Positions 1 to 13,738 of a DNA stretch of 64,000 nucleotides are shown piece by piece. The stretch comes from Nephromyces sp. MM_2019 (taxonomy: Eukaryota; Apicomplexa; Aconoidasida; Nephromycida). The notes beneath the pieces are model-generated. The model saw only the letters and a program-made list of their open reading frames with translations, made no database searches and was not told the origin of the DNA. Position numbers and translations under genes: made by a program. Position 1 is the stretch's first letter. Each line of letters opens with the position of its first letter. The DNA is taken from assembly GCA_015657535.1 (NCBI GenBank), contig JADHZB010001925.1, positions 87,946-151,945 on the forward strand. The letters are read 5' to 3'.

Positions 1-49
1 AATATATTTTTAGTATGTGTAAATGTTGGTAGGGGATATGTTGAAGTAA

Positions 50-90
<41 letters not shown>

Positions 91-116
91 TGTGTGTTTA
101 GGCGTAATTGACATAC

Positions 117-3100
117 CAAGATCAAGAGGGCAGGTTTGGGGTGTAGTAATATTATTTGAGAGTATTGTCCACGAATCCCAGAAGCCCATCCTATTTGTGT
201 TTTCGAACAATCCCAAAATATTCGTGGGAAAACCAAAAGAATTTTATTAATAAGTCCAAATCCCATACGTTTGATTACAGATTGCTATAAAATTTGATGT
301 ATGTACACATATGTGCAATCACGATTAATGGGTTAAAAGATGTTGTGATAAATTAGATATATGCTGCAAATTCTCCATGAAGATCATCATATCTTAAAAC
401 CATTACATTTAAGAAATTATATACACACACATCTTCAAAACAAATGCACATCTTTATAACAAATATAAATTTCTAAATAAGCACACACACGCATACATCT
501 TCAAAAACAATACATGAACACACACATATCTTCAAATTCAATAAATATACATACACATCTTTAAAAAACACGTGCAAACACATTCATCTTCAAATACAAT
601 AAACGCACACACACATATCTTCAAATTCAATAAACATAGATGCACATCTTTAAAACAATACGTGCAAACACATGCATCTTCAAAATCAAATATACATATA
701 ACAACGCACATATATAATGAAAAAAAAATATATACATAGACCTTATGTACATATACAAAACAAGCAAAATTAGGCCTCAAATCCTAGATGTGTACGAGGT
801 GTATAGGTATATCTAATTATATACATATACAAACACATTTGTTTGTAAATATAAATAAATATGAAACATATTTCAAACCTTATATTCGGGGAGTGGGGGC
901 TCAAATCGAATGCATGCAGTAGGGTTGAATTGATTTGATTTAAGGTTGGATGTGTTTGATGTAGAATTTGTAGCTGTGTTTTTAACAGCAAAATTAGGTA
1001 TTGTGTGTGGGGGTACTGGGATAGTTTCATAGGAAGGTGTCGGTTGAAGTGACTCATGCCAAGTAAGTTTAGTATTTAATGAAGTTTGGTGTGCAAAATA
1101 AGTGTGGTCGATGTTGTTATTATTTAAGAATGATTGGTCTAATGATGCCTTAAGAACGCCTATATATAAATAGAGAAAGTGTAAATATGAGTCATTTATA
1201 GCATGTGTATGAGTAGAATTTAGGTTGTATAAGAGAGTGTGTGAAGTGTACATAAAATTTGGATGAGTGAATATCTATTGTGGGGTGTACGAGTATCCTG
1301 TTTGAAAATGATCATCTAATATTAACTAATAAAAATGTACGGAAAAAAGTGTGTGAATGTGTATGTATATTTGTATGTATAGATATGTATTTCCAGAAAG
1401 AGTTCAATAACATGTGTTATTTATGAGTATCTATCTATATATACTTGTTTAAATGTAGTAATCAGAGTTGTCAAAATTTGACTTACCTAGGGGTACGGTG
1501 ACTATACAAAATTCAAAGTGACTCGGGGTAGAGGTGTGTGTAAAATGGAGAGTTACACCCTCTTCATTATATTGAATTTTTTGTATTACATGCTCCAACC
1601 TTATATCTAAATCTGCTGCATAAATTTCTACTATTTTTTGATATCCATCTGCTATCATCACATGAGGGCCATCGAGGGCTGTTTCATCATCCTGAGTGTA
1701 CATACGCATACAAGTTAAAGTGTCATTGAAGGGACACATATACAATATGGAGTATCTTTGAAGAGATACCTATACATATATTATCCTTGAAAGGATGTAC
1801 ACACATGTGCACCATAGAGTAGTTTAAATACAAGTATACTCACATATACACGATACAGAGCTTCTTGAAGGGTTATAAACAAACAAGTACAAATATGCAT
1901 TGAGATATACTTAGATACACACATATAATTGGAATTGCTATCAAATAATTAAAGAAAGAGGGGATGCTCATAGAAACCAATCGTGTTTAATATGTGTGTT
2001 TGTATGTACGCGCATAGTGTGTATGGCTTTACCTGATCCCATGTGTTTAAAGACAGGTCATTGACATTAGCTCCAGTAGAGTATTCAATGTTAGCCAAAT
2101 GCCAATTTAGTATGCGACGTCTCATGGGATCATTTTGGGATGATTCTTCCAATTTCTCTTCTAAAATTTCCCCTAAAAATATGCATATATATATACACAC
2201 ACACATGTGAACACAGGCATAGTGTATGTCTACACATGATTAGGTAAATCAATTTCGAAAAAAATTGTAACTCTTGTGCACTATCATCATGATATATATA
2301 TATATATATGTCTGTGAGTTTTGTACAAGGGTGAATATGTGTACGTATATGTTTCATATTTAGTGTAATGGTAATTTTTGTGCGATATATATATATAGAT
2401 TTGTCTATTGTTTAAGGGTGTATGTTATTTATATCTGCTTATTTAGTGCATAAGGATAGGTAGGGTTTTAGTGTGTGTGTATAAGGTATAAGTAAAATTG
2501 AGAGTATAAATATATATATTTTTCTGTGGTATTTAGGAATGAGTGTGGGTGTGTGTGAGTATTGATTCAATTCAAAATACCAAGTGAGAGGTTAATTGAC
2601 TCATTGATAGGTACACTTTGGGCATACTCTTCTGCTTCTTTTAAGTGGCTTTGGTGTGTGTTGAGTGCCCAGCCATCGAAATATTCATTGTATTTTTCGC
2701 CATTTGCATCATATAAAGTAGCTTCCTTTTCCTGTAAAGATAGAATTATGTATATAAATGTGCATAGATATGGGTGATTAAATGTGTATAGAAATATGCA
2801 TAGGAATTTGTGTAAAAATGTGTATAAAAATTTAGATATATATAAATTGAATGTGATAATTTTGTGAATAACTCAATATTGTTATAGATTAAGAGTTTAA
2901 GGCATGTGTATGTGTTGGTGGCCATATTTATATGTATAGGATTTGTTTATTTATAGGAATGTAAATGTAAACTAATTAAATACGGGTAATGTATATATTC
3001 TTTTGAAATTTCTTTAAAACTAACATTATTGTAATTGTCTGGGTAAATTTGTAAATTGTGTTTTACACAAGTCTCATAAATTGGGTTGTGTGTAATACCA

Positions 3101-4611
3101 TGTATCCATGAGGCACCCTAAATAACAATTTGTGTATGTGATTTTCACGAGTTGTGTAAGGGCGTATAAGTGTTTGTGTATATTCTGTCTATCTGAAGGT
3201 TCTATTGGTTTTCTTAATTAGTCATTATTTGGTTATATAATTGTATGTAATATGTAGCATCATGATTTACAAGATGAATAGATAAGATAATTTGGGCATG
3301 TAATGCTTGTTATGAATAAATTGCGTACTACTAGTAGTTTGTAATTTGTTTTGTGTGAACAATGTGTTTGGTGTGTGTAATGTGCGCAAGGAGTGAAGTG
3401 AAAGTAATGAGAAATGTTAAACAATTGATAATCATACACACATAATTATACCACGTCTAGCCCTTTTAATGCATGACATTCCAAGCTATGAATTCTTCCA
3501 CCAATCCTATTACGCCCATCAAAAACCACTACTGAAAACCCAGCATCTTTGAGATGCTTTGCAGCACTGAAATTTTTTTAAAATGTGTAAAATAGAAATT
3601 AAAAGCTACCTTATATATACTTTCATAAACAGGTTGGGTTTATGTGTGGGTCATATTAGTGCTATACAAAAATAAGTCTATGTGCACTCTGAAATTTTGG
3701 ATGGTATTAGTGTTGCATAAAAATAAGTATATGGGCAATTTGTATTTTTAACAAAAGGTGCCAAATGATAAATTTCAAGCGCAAAAACATTGTGAACATA
3801 CATGTTTCTCCCATGCTTATACATGCAAATGAAAAATTAATTCCTACTCTAAGAATCCTATAAATCTGTGTGTACACAACACCCAAGTTTTCATACAGAT
3901 TAAGCCCGCCCTAATATAGATAAAGTCACATGAGTTCACACACCCACTTTATAATTCATACACTACACACCTGATGCCCGAAATTCCGGCTCCAATGACT
4001 GCAATTTTATGTTTCTGGAATGAAATCTTTGTCTTTTTGCTTACATGAGATGCTTTCGATGTTTTCTTCTTGGGTAGGGGAGTGAGTATCTTCTGTGTAT
4101 CTAAGAAAGGGTTAAAATAGCCCTGTGAAGTTGTGTAGTCTTGAGTTTCATCCTCTTCTTCTTCTTCATACATCTCATCCTCTGTGTCTTTATTTTGTTT
4201 CGAGTCTGGAGGCCTATCTTCATTGCGCCTGAAGCTGTATGGCTGATATAAATGTTCTGGCGAGTGCAAGTAGTGTGGTGTGTTCCGGCGTGTTGACCTC
4301 GAGTGTCTGTCGTGGTTATTCTGTGATCGTGTGTTAGGTTTAAGCTGAGATTGGTTAGCTTTTGGTGAGGGCATGCTATGAGCTGAAGCTGAGGTTGATT
4401 TCTGTGTGTTTCCTGACGAATTATTTTGTTGTGCATAATTGTTTTCAGAGGCTGTAAAGGTTACTGAAGGAAGAGAAGGCTTCCGAGAGTAGCCATCCAA
4501 GGATGGAGAAGGAGGGGATAGGGATTTCACTGAGGCAGTGATACTATACATGCTTGGAGAATCACATGAGTCATGTTTGGATGACTCATGGGTACCTTGG
4601 TGGAGATTCAT
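117..4611 (-). CDS. FAD-dependent amine oxidase, LSD1/polyamine oxidase family (3' end outside window)
   Basis: Predicted to oxidise an amine (a polyamine, or methyl-lysine in histones) using FAD. Eight exons on the minus strand join in phase: 4611-3971, 3566-3452, 3117-3025, 2731-2581, 2172-2033, 1691-1487, 1159-879 and 284-117, giving 598 residues before the gene leaves the window. Residues 1-200 are Ser/Asn-rich and disordered, with an acidic run near 150; I see no SWIRM domain. The dinucleotide-binding motif VIGAGISG lies at about 205-212 and is split by intron 1. GGRIHS follows at about 236, GASWIHG at 253-259, then LNWHLANIEY, VTVPLG|VLK and RMGFGLINK, all typical of the family. About 75 low-complexity residues (roughly 455-530) are inserted between VLK and IRFEPPLPEYK. 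The last donor, at 116, shows the C-terminal FAD-binding part continues to the left. Family is certain; demethylase versus polyamine oxidase is open. Start is the first ATG before an uninterrupted exon. Confidence 0.9.
519..693. repeat. Imperfect tandem duplication, unit about 88 bp, inside an amine oxidase intron
   Basis: Two adjacent copies (about 519-606 and 607-693) share blocks reading cacacatatcttcaaattca, then a cacatcttta block, then cgtgcaaacaca and catcttcaaa. Shorter related pieces with catcttcaaaa occur just before (430-515). The array lies in the intron between exons 7 and 8 of the amine oxidase gene. Confidence 0.7.
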
Positions 4612-7600
4612 AGGTTTGACTTGAGTGTGAAAAGTGGATATAAGAATCCAATCACTAAGTTTGGTGAGTGCTCAAAACGAAAAAGTGTCAACCTATATAC
4701 AAAAATGGTAAGTGGAGTATAGGTTTATATGTATGATTGCATTTGTCATCGTGTTTAACTAAGTCGATATGAGTTTTAGTTCATCCTGTGTGCCTCAAAA
4801 TCTAGGTTTCTAAGCATATGTGTTAATTTAATGTGCGGACTAGTTTGTGAATCCTCGTCAATGTCTAGTCATATTTTGGATATAATTGAAATCATATAAA
4901 TAAGGGCTCGAGTTTACAAATAGAATAATTCTTTCGAAGTCATGATAGTATATTTATAAAGTGCCCCACTTGTGCTTTTAAATAAGATTATTAGATATAT
5001 ATACTACACATAAATGATGCATCTGATACTTACCAGTATATAAGAAAGAGTGTTAGAGTTCTTCGGTGGGATTGAGCAAATAAAGTGAAAGTAGAATTGG
5101 TTTCACTCTGTAGGACCAATCATTGCTTGAGAAAAATTTTTAAAAGGACCTGCAATCAAACAGTCATATAGACAGCATGAATCGTTTTGGTATTTAACAT
5201 CTCTTTTCAGATATATTTGAAAAAAATATCCTGTTTTAGCTCAATACGTTATGATGAACTAAGAGTTTTAAAGGTATGGGATGGCTGTGTTTATGATGCC
5301 ATATATAAATATATATGAGGCAAAGAGGTGAGATATTAGTCAATTAGTAGCCGTTAAAGTACGTGAATTTACATTGAAATTATATGAATATGAGAGTTGA
5401 GCTTTATTCAGGAGTTATATGTGTGTTTTTGTGTGTGTATCTCAATTTATCTTTGTGATTGTGAGTGTGTCTTAATTTCTCAATTTGTTTATGTATAGAT
5501 ATACCTCTAGGTTTTATGTGTATATAGGTGTATCTTTCAGTATATATGTAAATAGATATGGCTCTCTTATTTATGAGTATATGTTGGTCTCTGTGTGATC
5601 ATGTGATTGTGTAAGTAGGCGTATGTATATCTGTACATTTGTCTGTAGGTTTATTCGAGTGTTTGGCGGTATATATATGTGTATGTAAGATCGGATATAT
5701 ATTTAGTCATGTAACTATATAAATGAGTACCTATGGCTATGTTTGTGGAGAGGAGTGTAAGCATTGATTTACGTGGTTATTGAAGTATGATAAGTAAGAA
5801 ATTGTGGGTTTAGAAGTGACACTTGGGACTAGAAAAATAACTTTATGTTCAAAATTTCTAGTTACTAATAACTTCTTTACCAATTTGACTCTAGTAAAAA
5901 AAAATTAATTATCATGTTATCTTTTAAATGTGGAATTAAGGAGAGCAAGTTAGCTACTAAGAGCTTCCTGTAATATAAATTTATTAAATTAAAAAATCAC
6001 TCTTTCTATATATTCATATAAAAGTAGGCATGGAATTCGCTGAGGTTTATAACTTGAGACTAGAAAGAGCCAACAAAAGATTTAGTTGAAATTTAGAGTA
6101 TCATCTAAGTCTAAGTCGGAATACAAAATACATATACGCTCTAAGATAGAGATCTCATAAATCTATATTAGGTGTGTTATTAATTCATGATAGTAAGAAG
6201 TGTACGTGTGCTGTTAACCTATGATAGTAAGGATAAATTGAAATTATTGTGGTCAACCATTTATTCTACCTGTTAAATTTTATTTATCTTTATAATAGAT
6301 AGCTTTTTCAATCAAATGTAAAAATATCTTCTAGGTTAGTAAATGCAAGTAGTAGTAGTAGTTAATGTAGCTACTCTGTTAATAGTTTAATTTAATAACT
6401 TTTGTTGTTGATTTGATTGTTTTATATTTTTGAGAACCTCTTTTTATTATAGTAGTAATTGAGGTTAGCTGTACGTTTAAAAAAAGCTTGAAAATCTTGT
6501 CACTTTTTTTTGGAGCAAGATGTTGTACTCTTTGGAGCAAGGGGATAAGTGTCAATCTATTATTATATACCTGTTATAACACAGATTATGAAGCAGTTAC
6601 ATATTTCTAATATATTTCAAATATATATAAATACATAAAGATTATTATATTGTTTTTATAATCGTTCTTTCATGAAGTTAAACTGGTATTCTGGTTTTTG
6701 TTAATTTTGACATACTTATAGCTAGTTTTAACATTTCATTGCTAACTAATTTATTCTTATCTTAAAGAATGGTATATATACCTTTATTTTATTCTCAATC
6801 AAACATTTGGAAATCTGACCTCTTAAACACTTGCATATACATTTATAATTGCACCTATAGAGAGAACCTATGCCTAGATTATAGGGTATTCATAATTGTT
6901 TGGGATGTTTAAGATGAAACAGCAAAAAAAAAATCCTAGGAAATATATTGTCACTTATTTGATTCTATTAAGTTTGTTGGATATATAATTGAACCACTGC
7001 TCATCTATAAAGTAATGAATGCCGTTTGATAAGAGTTTTCTCTATCAAATCTTGGGCCTATTTAATTTTGTTGAATTCTCTACTACCTCCCTAGCACCTC
7101 ACAAAATTAACATAAGTGTGGCCTTTGAACCAGCTATAAATTATCGATAGAAGCTATTTTACTAGAAATTGACGCTTTTTACCTCTATGTATTATTGTTG
7201 AATAGTTTGCAAACCTCTAAAGGTACATACTTCCAGTAAAAATTATTAATTCATTACTAATAATAACTAGTTTGAACTCCTTTTGTATTCAAATATTTGC
7301 TGGTTATGCTATCAATGACCTTTAGTTTTAGAAAAGCTAATCCTTGATAACTTCTAGTACTCCTACAGCTCATTAGGAAAGACACACATTATGCAATCGA
7401 AAAGAAGACCTATTTGTTTGTTCCACTGAATCCCGCGAGAAGGTGAAACTACCAGTTGGCAAAAAAAATTAGCAATCCTTAAGCTAAACCTGATGAGAGT
7501 TTATCTTAAACTTGATAGCTATTTCATGTAATAAAGCAAGTAAAGAGCCAGCACAAGACTTACTAAAAGAACTTAAATCTTCAATCGTTCGCTAATATTA

Positions 7601-10600
7601 ACCAAGGATTTTTCTCAAACAGTAAGATTACTAATACATGAATGTATCATGAATATTAATTAGACTCACGATTAAATGCTGTAAGAACTAGGGTAGAATT
7701 GGGATTAAGATACTATAACTGGAATCAGTTATCCTAAAGCCAAAAGGATATATACTTGAAGAGTAAAGTTTCACCTGGGGAGCAAAGTAATCATATAAAT
7801 AAATTTTTTTATTGTTTTATAACATATAAAAGCTCAAAAACCAATTAATTTACTAGTAGCAATGGCTATCTAGACAGTATATTTTTATATGTAAGTTTTC
7901 AATTTCTATTGAAAAGGCCGCTACTCGAATTGACTGATGTGCAAATAGCTAGGAATGTTAAGTAGAAAAAAGTTATTTTTATAATTTGTCTCTAGTGTTC
8001 AAGACGTCATTGAAATTCCTAAGAACCATTTTTCATACGGCCTCTTGCTAAGTATATGTTTTTCATTAAATTTAACGAGATCAAAACAGTGGTTTATATA
8101 AATACTACTTTGTTATGAATTTCGTGTCTGTATCAGTAATCATCTTATTTTCTTCATCTAACTATTACTGGGGATTATATCAATATTTTACTTGAATAGA
8201 AGCTTTATCTTTGCCTTATGTTTAAAATGCTTTGAATGATCCAGTTTAAGCTGCTCTGTGAGAAGTAAGCTAGGCTACTCCCCTACTAAAAAGTTAGGCT
8301 GCTTTGTGATTAGTTATATTGGATGTTTCCACATCTTTCAGGAATTGATAAAATGAAAACCCTAAGTGTTAGACTTGGGTGCATAAAAAACCTTAAAAAA
8401 CAGTAGTTAGGTATACAATTCTATAAGGTAATAACAAAGTCAAAACAATTGAAAATAGTCAAAAAATTATAGGAAGCATATCATAAGATATTATTAAAAG
8501 TGAATCATCTTAACACTTAGATCAGTTTATAATCAAGTAAATCATAGCCAGTAAAATTGGTAATCGATGGTAAACAATCTAGTTATAATCGACTAAGTCA
8601 TAGTTCAAGCATAAATAATTTAAAAAGAAAGGGCACCATTAGTAAAACTAATAGCTTTTCAAGCCTAGGTAGCAAGGTAGAGTTAAGAAAAAATATTTGC
8701 GCAAATTGTTGTTGGATTGACTAGCGACTTTTTGTTAGTGTAATAGCCAAAGTAGTAAATCATTTAGAAAACAGATACTGTTTGATTTCAATCCTTGAAT
8801 TACCTTGCAGATCATTATGGTAGTATGAGAATGACTTGAAATAGGTAAGGCATGCTTCCAAAATTAGGTTATAAAGTATAGATACTTACTAATTATTAAA
8901 TCTATTTATTCAGATGAATTAGTATGAATAAAGTGAAACGTTTTGTTGTTTAGCTGAACTGGAGGGCTATTAAAATGAATAGTTTCCAGCTTATCATATA
9001 TGTTTTTTCAAGGGTATGAGAATAAAAAACCCTGAGGCAAAAGCTAAAGTGTTTATTAGGGAAATTCTAATTGCAAATATATTCAAAAAATTATAAGTTG
9101 TACATTAGCTAGTGTTATATGGCTATTCTATAGTGCTATTGGCAGATTTTTCTCAATTTAGTTTTTATTAGTTTATTAATAAAAAATAGCCCATTTTTAA
9201 ATTAGGCAAGGTTGTCTCCCAAGCTAAAAGTGCATATATAAAAAGTAGATAATTTAATAAAAATTAAAATTGGAAGTCACTTATTTCAAATTAATTTCAT
9301 TATAATTCTTCACCTAGCTAAACAAGAATGTTTACTAAAGTGCGAAAAAAAAATTAGTTATATATAAATATAATCCCTACTAGTTATAAAAGAATGTAAA
9401 AGTTTTCGTTGGAATCAAACAATTAGTTTTATGTGACCTCCTAACCTAATTAAAAATATCTAAAAACAAAAAATATGTAGCATGAATACAGAGGTCTTGC
9501 ATTTCTAGCAACCATTTAGTATAAAATCTAATTAAAGTTTTTGTCATGTATAGATGCTACTGTTCTTTATTAAATTGATAGATTGTTCTTTTAAATTGTT
9601 AAAGTTAATACAAAATTAGTTATGAACGTTTCAATCAATCAAACATTGTTTTTAAATTAGTTCTTGCATCTAATTTTTAGAAAAAAATCCATCTTGCATA
9701 ATATTTTATATTTAGAATTAAGAAGAATTAACATATTCTAGAAAAGAGTTGAACTAATTTTCATTTTCATGAACCTAAAAGCTCTACCTATTCATTTAGT
9801 GCCTATCTAATACCAAAGTAAAATTTTTCTTTTATGTAAGCTAAGTTTATGAAACTTTATTATGTATGCTATAAGTTGCTAATTATTCCGAAAACTGATC
9901 TAAAATTATAATTTATGTTATGATATATATCCACCTAAAATTAAAGAAAAAAGAAATTAACGCAACTACTTTACTAAATATTTGTAGTATGTAGAAACAA
10001 TTGTTTTCGTGAAAAACTAGTGAAAAATTAGTTGTGTATTTGTTAGCTAAAACTTGTTATTATATAGTTTAAAGTTTTAGAATTTTAACTTACTCAGCCA
10101 CAAAAAGCAAGCTTGCACTTAAAGCTAGTGACAACATTGTTAAAGGATACCTAAAATTCAAACTAATTTATTCTTAGTAATATGACTACCACTTTTCAAA
10201 TTAGAATATGATCAAAACTAATCTAATAAATCCACGACAAAAATTAAACGTGAGATCTAATAAAATCAAACTTATCAAGCATATTCAATTGCATTACTCA
10301 TACAAATTATGTCATTTTGGAATAATTATACATCCAGTCATTTAAGAAACTAACTCGCTTCATCTAGCTATGTGATCTAATAATGGTTTAGAGGCTAAGG
10401 CTCCAAATATGAAAAAAGTTACACACATACACATACAATTGTGCTTTAACTTTATGAATCTATGGCATCAAGGGCAGATTTACTGAAATTAAGCTATCAA
10501 TAACCTCTAAAACTTGAACTAGACGGTCCAAATCCATTAGCTCTTTGTTAGTTTTGATCTCGCTTCTGTTATTTAGATATGGGTGATCCATTATTTTAAC

Positions 10601-11236
10601 TCAACTAAGCCATTTAACATTGTTTAATTCTTATAACAAAACTACCAGCAAATTACAGAATTTATTTGTATCTGAACTATAAAAATCATATCATGGCAAG
10701 CCTTTTAAAGCACTATTAAGTATATAACGTGATGCCGAAAACACACTCAATAGCACTTTTGAACTTATATATTAAGTCTATGATATTAATGCATAAAGAG
10801 GCTTGCCCAAGTCGCTAGCAAGTGTTTTGAGGCTTCAATCGTACATTATAAAATTGATTCAGAGCTCAACATAATATAAATTCCCCAAACAGTTCAAGAC
10901 AAGTAACCATCCAATGGTCAGGATCTCAAATTATGTATGGAAATTTCTTTTAGCAAATTTTGAATTTTAGCATTCCATAAAATTTATACAAGAGTGTAAT
11001 CTACGTTAAAAGGATAAAGCAAGTGTAAAAGAGAATTTTAAACTTTTTTAGTTCGAAAGAGGAATAAATATGCTTTTATGTTTTAAACCTTCTAAAAAGG
11101 GCGCAAACTTTTCTGATCCTTTCCTTTTATAACTAATTATTCAATGAAAAAGGCCTCGTTTTCAAAATCATAATATAACATCTAATTAGGCTAGTGAATA
11201 AACATAATAAATTCTAAATATAGTTTTACTATTTGT
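4612..11236. other. Gene-poor AT-rich region, 6.6 kb
   Basis: No open frame with coding character was found on either strand. The first 1.2 kb after the amine oxidase start still has TG-type simple sequence (around 5400-5700). From about 5800 this changes to plain AT-rich sequence without CA/TG microsatellites. Very short exons cannot be excluded by eye. Confidence 0.6.
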
Positions 11237-12028
11237 TCAAAAAGGCTTTCTATTAATTCCTGATTGTGCTTGTGAAGTTTTGTAGTTAATGCCTGTTCCT
11301 GTTAGACTGGGTAAGCCTTTCATACGCGATATCTTAGAAAGCAAAGAACCAGTGGATGTGTTTCGATCGGAAATTAACGACCCTGTACCACCTTTCTTAT
11401 CTATTCTTGATTCCTCAATAGCGCGTTTTTTTTGAGCATTCTCTATTTCGATTCGTTCACTAATGGATTCATTTTGGAAAGCTTCCAAGAGTTCTCCTTC
11501 TAAAACATTCTTACTGATGATTTCTAAAGTTCGTTTAGATGTCCTTGTTTTCTTGTTTTTATTGGCTAAAAAGGGTTTAGAATCTTTAGAGTCAGACTGT
11601 AAAGCACTGGTTAACCGGTGTCCACTGTAATTCCAAGACATGTTCGATGAGACTAGATGTATGGGTAGAGGATGAAATTGCATCCACCAATTTGTTTGCC
11701 AAGGTAAATCATTTGCCAAGAGGCCCTTTTTTGGTTCTACATGTTCAATTATTTTCGTTGCTGATTTTGGGAAAGCATATTTTAGAGGTCTTTTAGTGTT
11801 TGGGTTGGATGAAGAGACACATGAAGAGTGAGCTGACTTATGGGTAGATGAGCTTGTGTTTTTGGATCGTAATTTCTTGGTCTCGTCAAGGAGTTCCTGC
11901 CAGTCCTCACGGATGTTAATTAGGTCATCTAGTGCACTTATGGGTCTAGGGGGAGGAGTTCTGAAATTTACATGTACAGGGTTCGTCACTAGTGGTGAGT
12001 TATCTTGATTCTTCCCTGAGGTTTCCAT
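11237..12028 (-). CDS. Hypothetical protein, 263 residues
   Basis: A single uninterrupted minus-strand frame from ATG at 12028 to TGA. I do not recognise it. The N-terminus (about 1-35) is Pro/Thr-rich and is followed by a charged helical stretch around LDDLINIREDWQELLDETKK (about 33-52), then a Ser/Thr/Lys-rich linker. A Trp-rich patch (PWQTNWWMQFHPLPIHLV, near 110) is the most distinctive part. The second half is basic and helical, with SKNVLEGELLEAF and ERIEIENAQKKRAIEE suggesting a coiled coil. No signal peptide or membrane segment is visible. Codon use is richer in G/C than the surrounding spacer, which supports it being coding. It would be divergently oriented to the weak candidate beginning at 12205, with about 175 bp between. 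Confidence 0.6.
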   Translation of the reverse strand: METSGKNQDNSPLVTNPVHVNFRTPPPRPISALDDLINIREDWQELLDETKKLRSKNTSSSTHKSAHSSCVSSSNPNTKRPLKYAFPKSATKIIEHVEPKKGLLANDLPWQTNWWMQFHPLPIHLVSSNMSWNYSGHRLTSALQSDSKDSKPFLANKNKKTRTSKRTLEIISKNVLEGELLEAFQNESISERIEIENAQKKRAIEESRIDKKGGTGSLISDRNTSTGSLLSKISRMKGLPSLTGTGINYKTSQAQSGINRKPF

Positions 12029-12204
12029 TTATAAACTATTCAGATCCTGAAGTCTGATCTGAAAGTGGTAAATATAAATCTTGTTGAAACCTTTGAATAG
12101 AACGATAGTCTTTAACCAACATGGTTATGAAGCTTATCTATTTCACTGAAAAAAAACTGCATTCTTAGTTTAATGTTTATCTGATCTATGAATTGTTAAA
12201 TGTT

Positions 12205-13738
12205 ATGGTTCATAGGAGTGATTCTCTTCAAATAAAGGATTTAGCTTTAGATGAAGAATTAGTTTTAAAATATGGTCAAAAAAGAATAAAGCTGTCTGAC
12301 TGACATTTGTTTAGTATTGAAAACTTTAAAGCTAATGATTTATTTAGTATATTTAAATTTATAATTCAAATGTATTAATTAACAAGTTTTTTAAAATTAA
12401 CACATTATTCTCATCTAGCACTGACTTCGTATTAGGAGTGTACTATTGTTGTGAGGGGTAGGGAGCTTAAAATTTTGATAGTATTTATATTTTTATGTGT
12501 TATGACCGCAGTTTGATGCTTCAATTGGATGTGTGTAGTATTCTACGAGTAGATAATTTCTGAAGGTGAGTTTTACTATCATAAGGTTTAGTCCAAGAGT
12601 GTCGAGTCTTATTTATCATAAGCTTTGATACTTTTCAAATATGATTTTCTCAAAATAATTTAGATTATTCCTGGTCAATTTACTTTCTTAATTCCACAAA
12701 TTAACAATTCATTGAAAACAGCCTAAAGGCATGATCTAAATATGTTTTTTAAAAATGAAGCTATATTAAGTTTTTTCCTAACTCTCATAATAGATTGTTT
12801 CAATGAATTAGCTTAAGTATCTTTGTTGGCACAAATAGCATACTCAATTAATTAAGATATTCTAGTTAAAGTAATCTTGACAGTAAAATAACTCACTTTT
12901 CGAGTTAAAAGAAAACGACACATAATTTATTTAAATTTCCAGTATAAAACTAAAAATTATATCTTATTTTAAACATTTTGTAACAATGTAAAACGCTCAA
13001 TATTTAAGGAATCTAAAATATCTTGATTATATTCATTTCACAATAACCTTTCGAATCAAGTTGTACAAAAAATTTAATTTGCACATGATAATATATATTG
13101 CAAAAATTCTAAGGTACTAGCTGCTTAAGTTGAATTTTTGTTCTGATGTAAATTATTCTAAGTTTTAATAGAATTGTTGATCTTTTACTTTAAGAATTAT
13201 ATGCCGGGATATTAGAGTGTTTTACTTTGTACTATTAAGATTGTATAAACAAACTTTTTGATTAGTTTGTTAATTGCACAAAATAACAAATCATCCATTA
13301 GACAATTTACAAAGTCATTTACTCTATGATGTAAACAATCAAAATGAAGCTAGCTTTTTAAATTCTAGGAGTTTTGAATTTAACAAGCTTTTAAATAATT
13401 ATTTTCTGTGTTATCACTGCCAAAATGTTATACAATTATTCCAGAGTTTTCAGAGTGGTGAGTGATTAATCTTGATGAAACATGAACTTCCATACAAATC
13501 TACTATAATAAAAATGATTGCTAAAGTTATTTGTCATTATGTGACTCAAAAATTGTTGGTATTAGCTGATTTAGATACTAAGGAGCCAGTTTTTATAGAG
13601 TTTATCTTCACAGTGTATTGTTTAAGAAGTCATATTAATCTGAACCAATTTGCTGAGGGATCTCCAACATTTCATGCCCATCTTCAGAGCCAATTTCAAA
13701 AGACTCATGACTCATATCTGATTGAAAATTGGTCTTAG
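12205..13738 (+). CDS. Candidate three-exon gene, unknown 132-residue product
   Basis: Tentative model. Exon 1 is 12205-12274 (ATG, then a short charged peptide ending VLKY). Exon 2 is 13302-13457 and exon 3 is 13566-13738; phases close (1 and 1). Exon 2 encodes a piece with a CYHC pair (FLCYHCQNVIQLFQ). Exon 3 encodes ADLDTKEPVFIEF through SYLIENWS and a stop. The donor at 13458 is a good GTGAGT. Without that intron the frame meets TGA at 13463 and reopens at once in the same frame, which is why splicing is proposed. The first donor (GTCAAA) and the 1 kb first intron are weak, so exon 1 may not belong. I recognise no family. Confidence 0.3.

Noticed and set aside
770..1057. Second minus-strand frame overlapping amine oxidase exon 7
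   Set aside because: Out-of-frame shadow; only the frame giving VLK and IRFEPPLPEYK matches the family.
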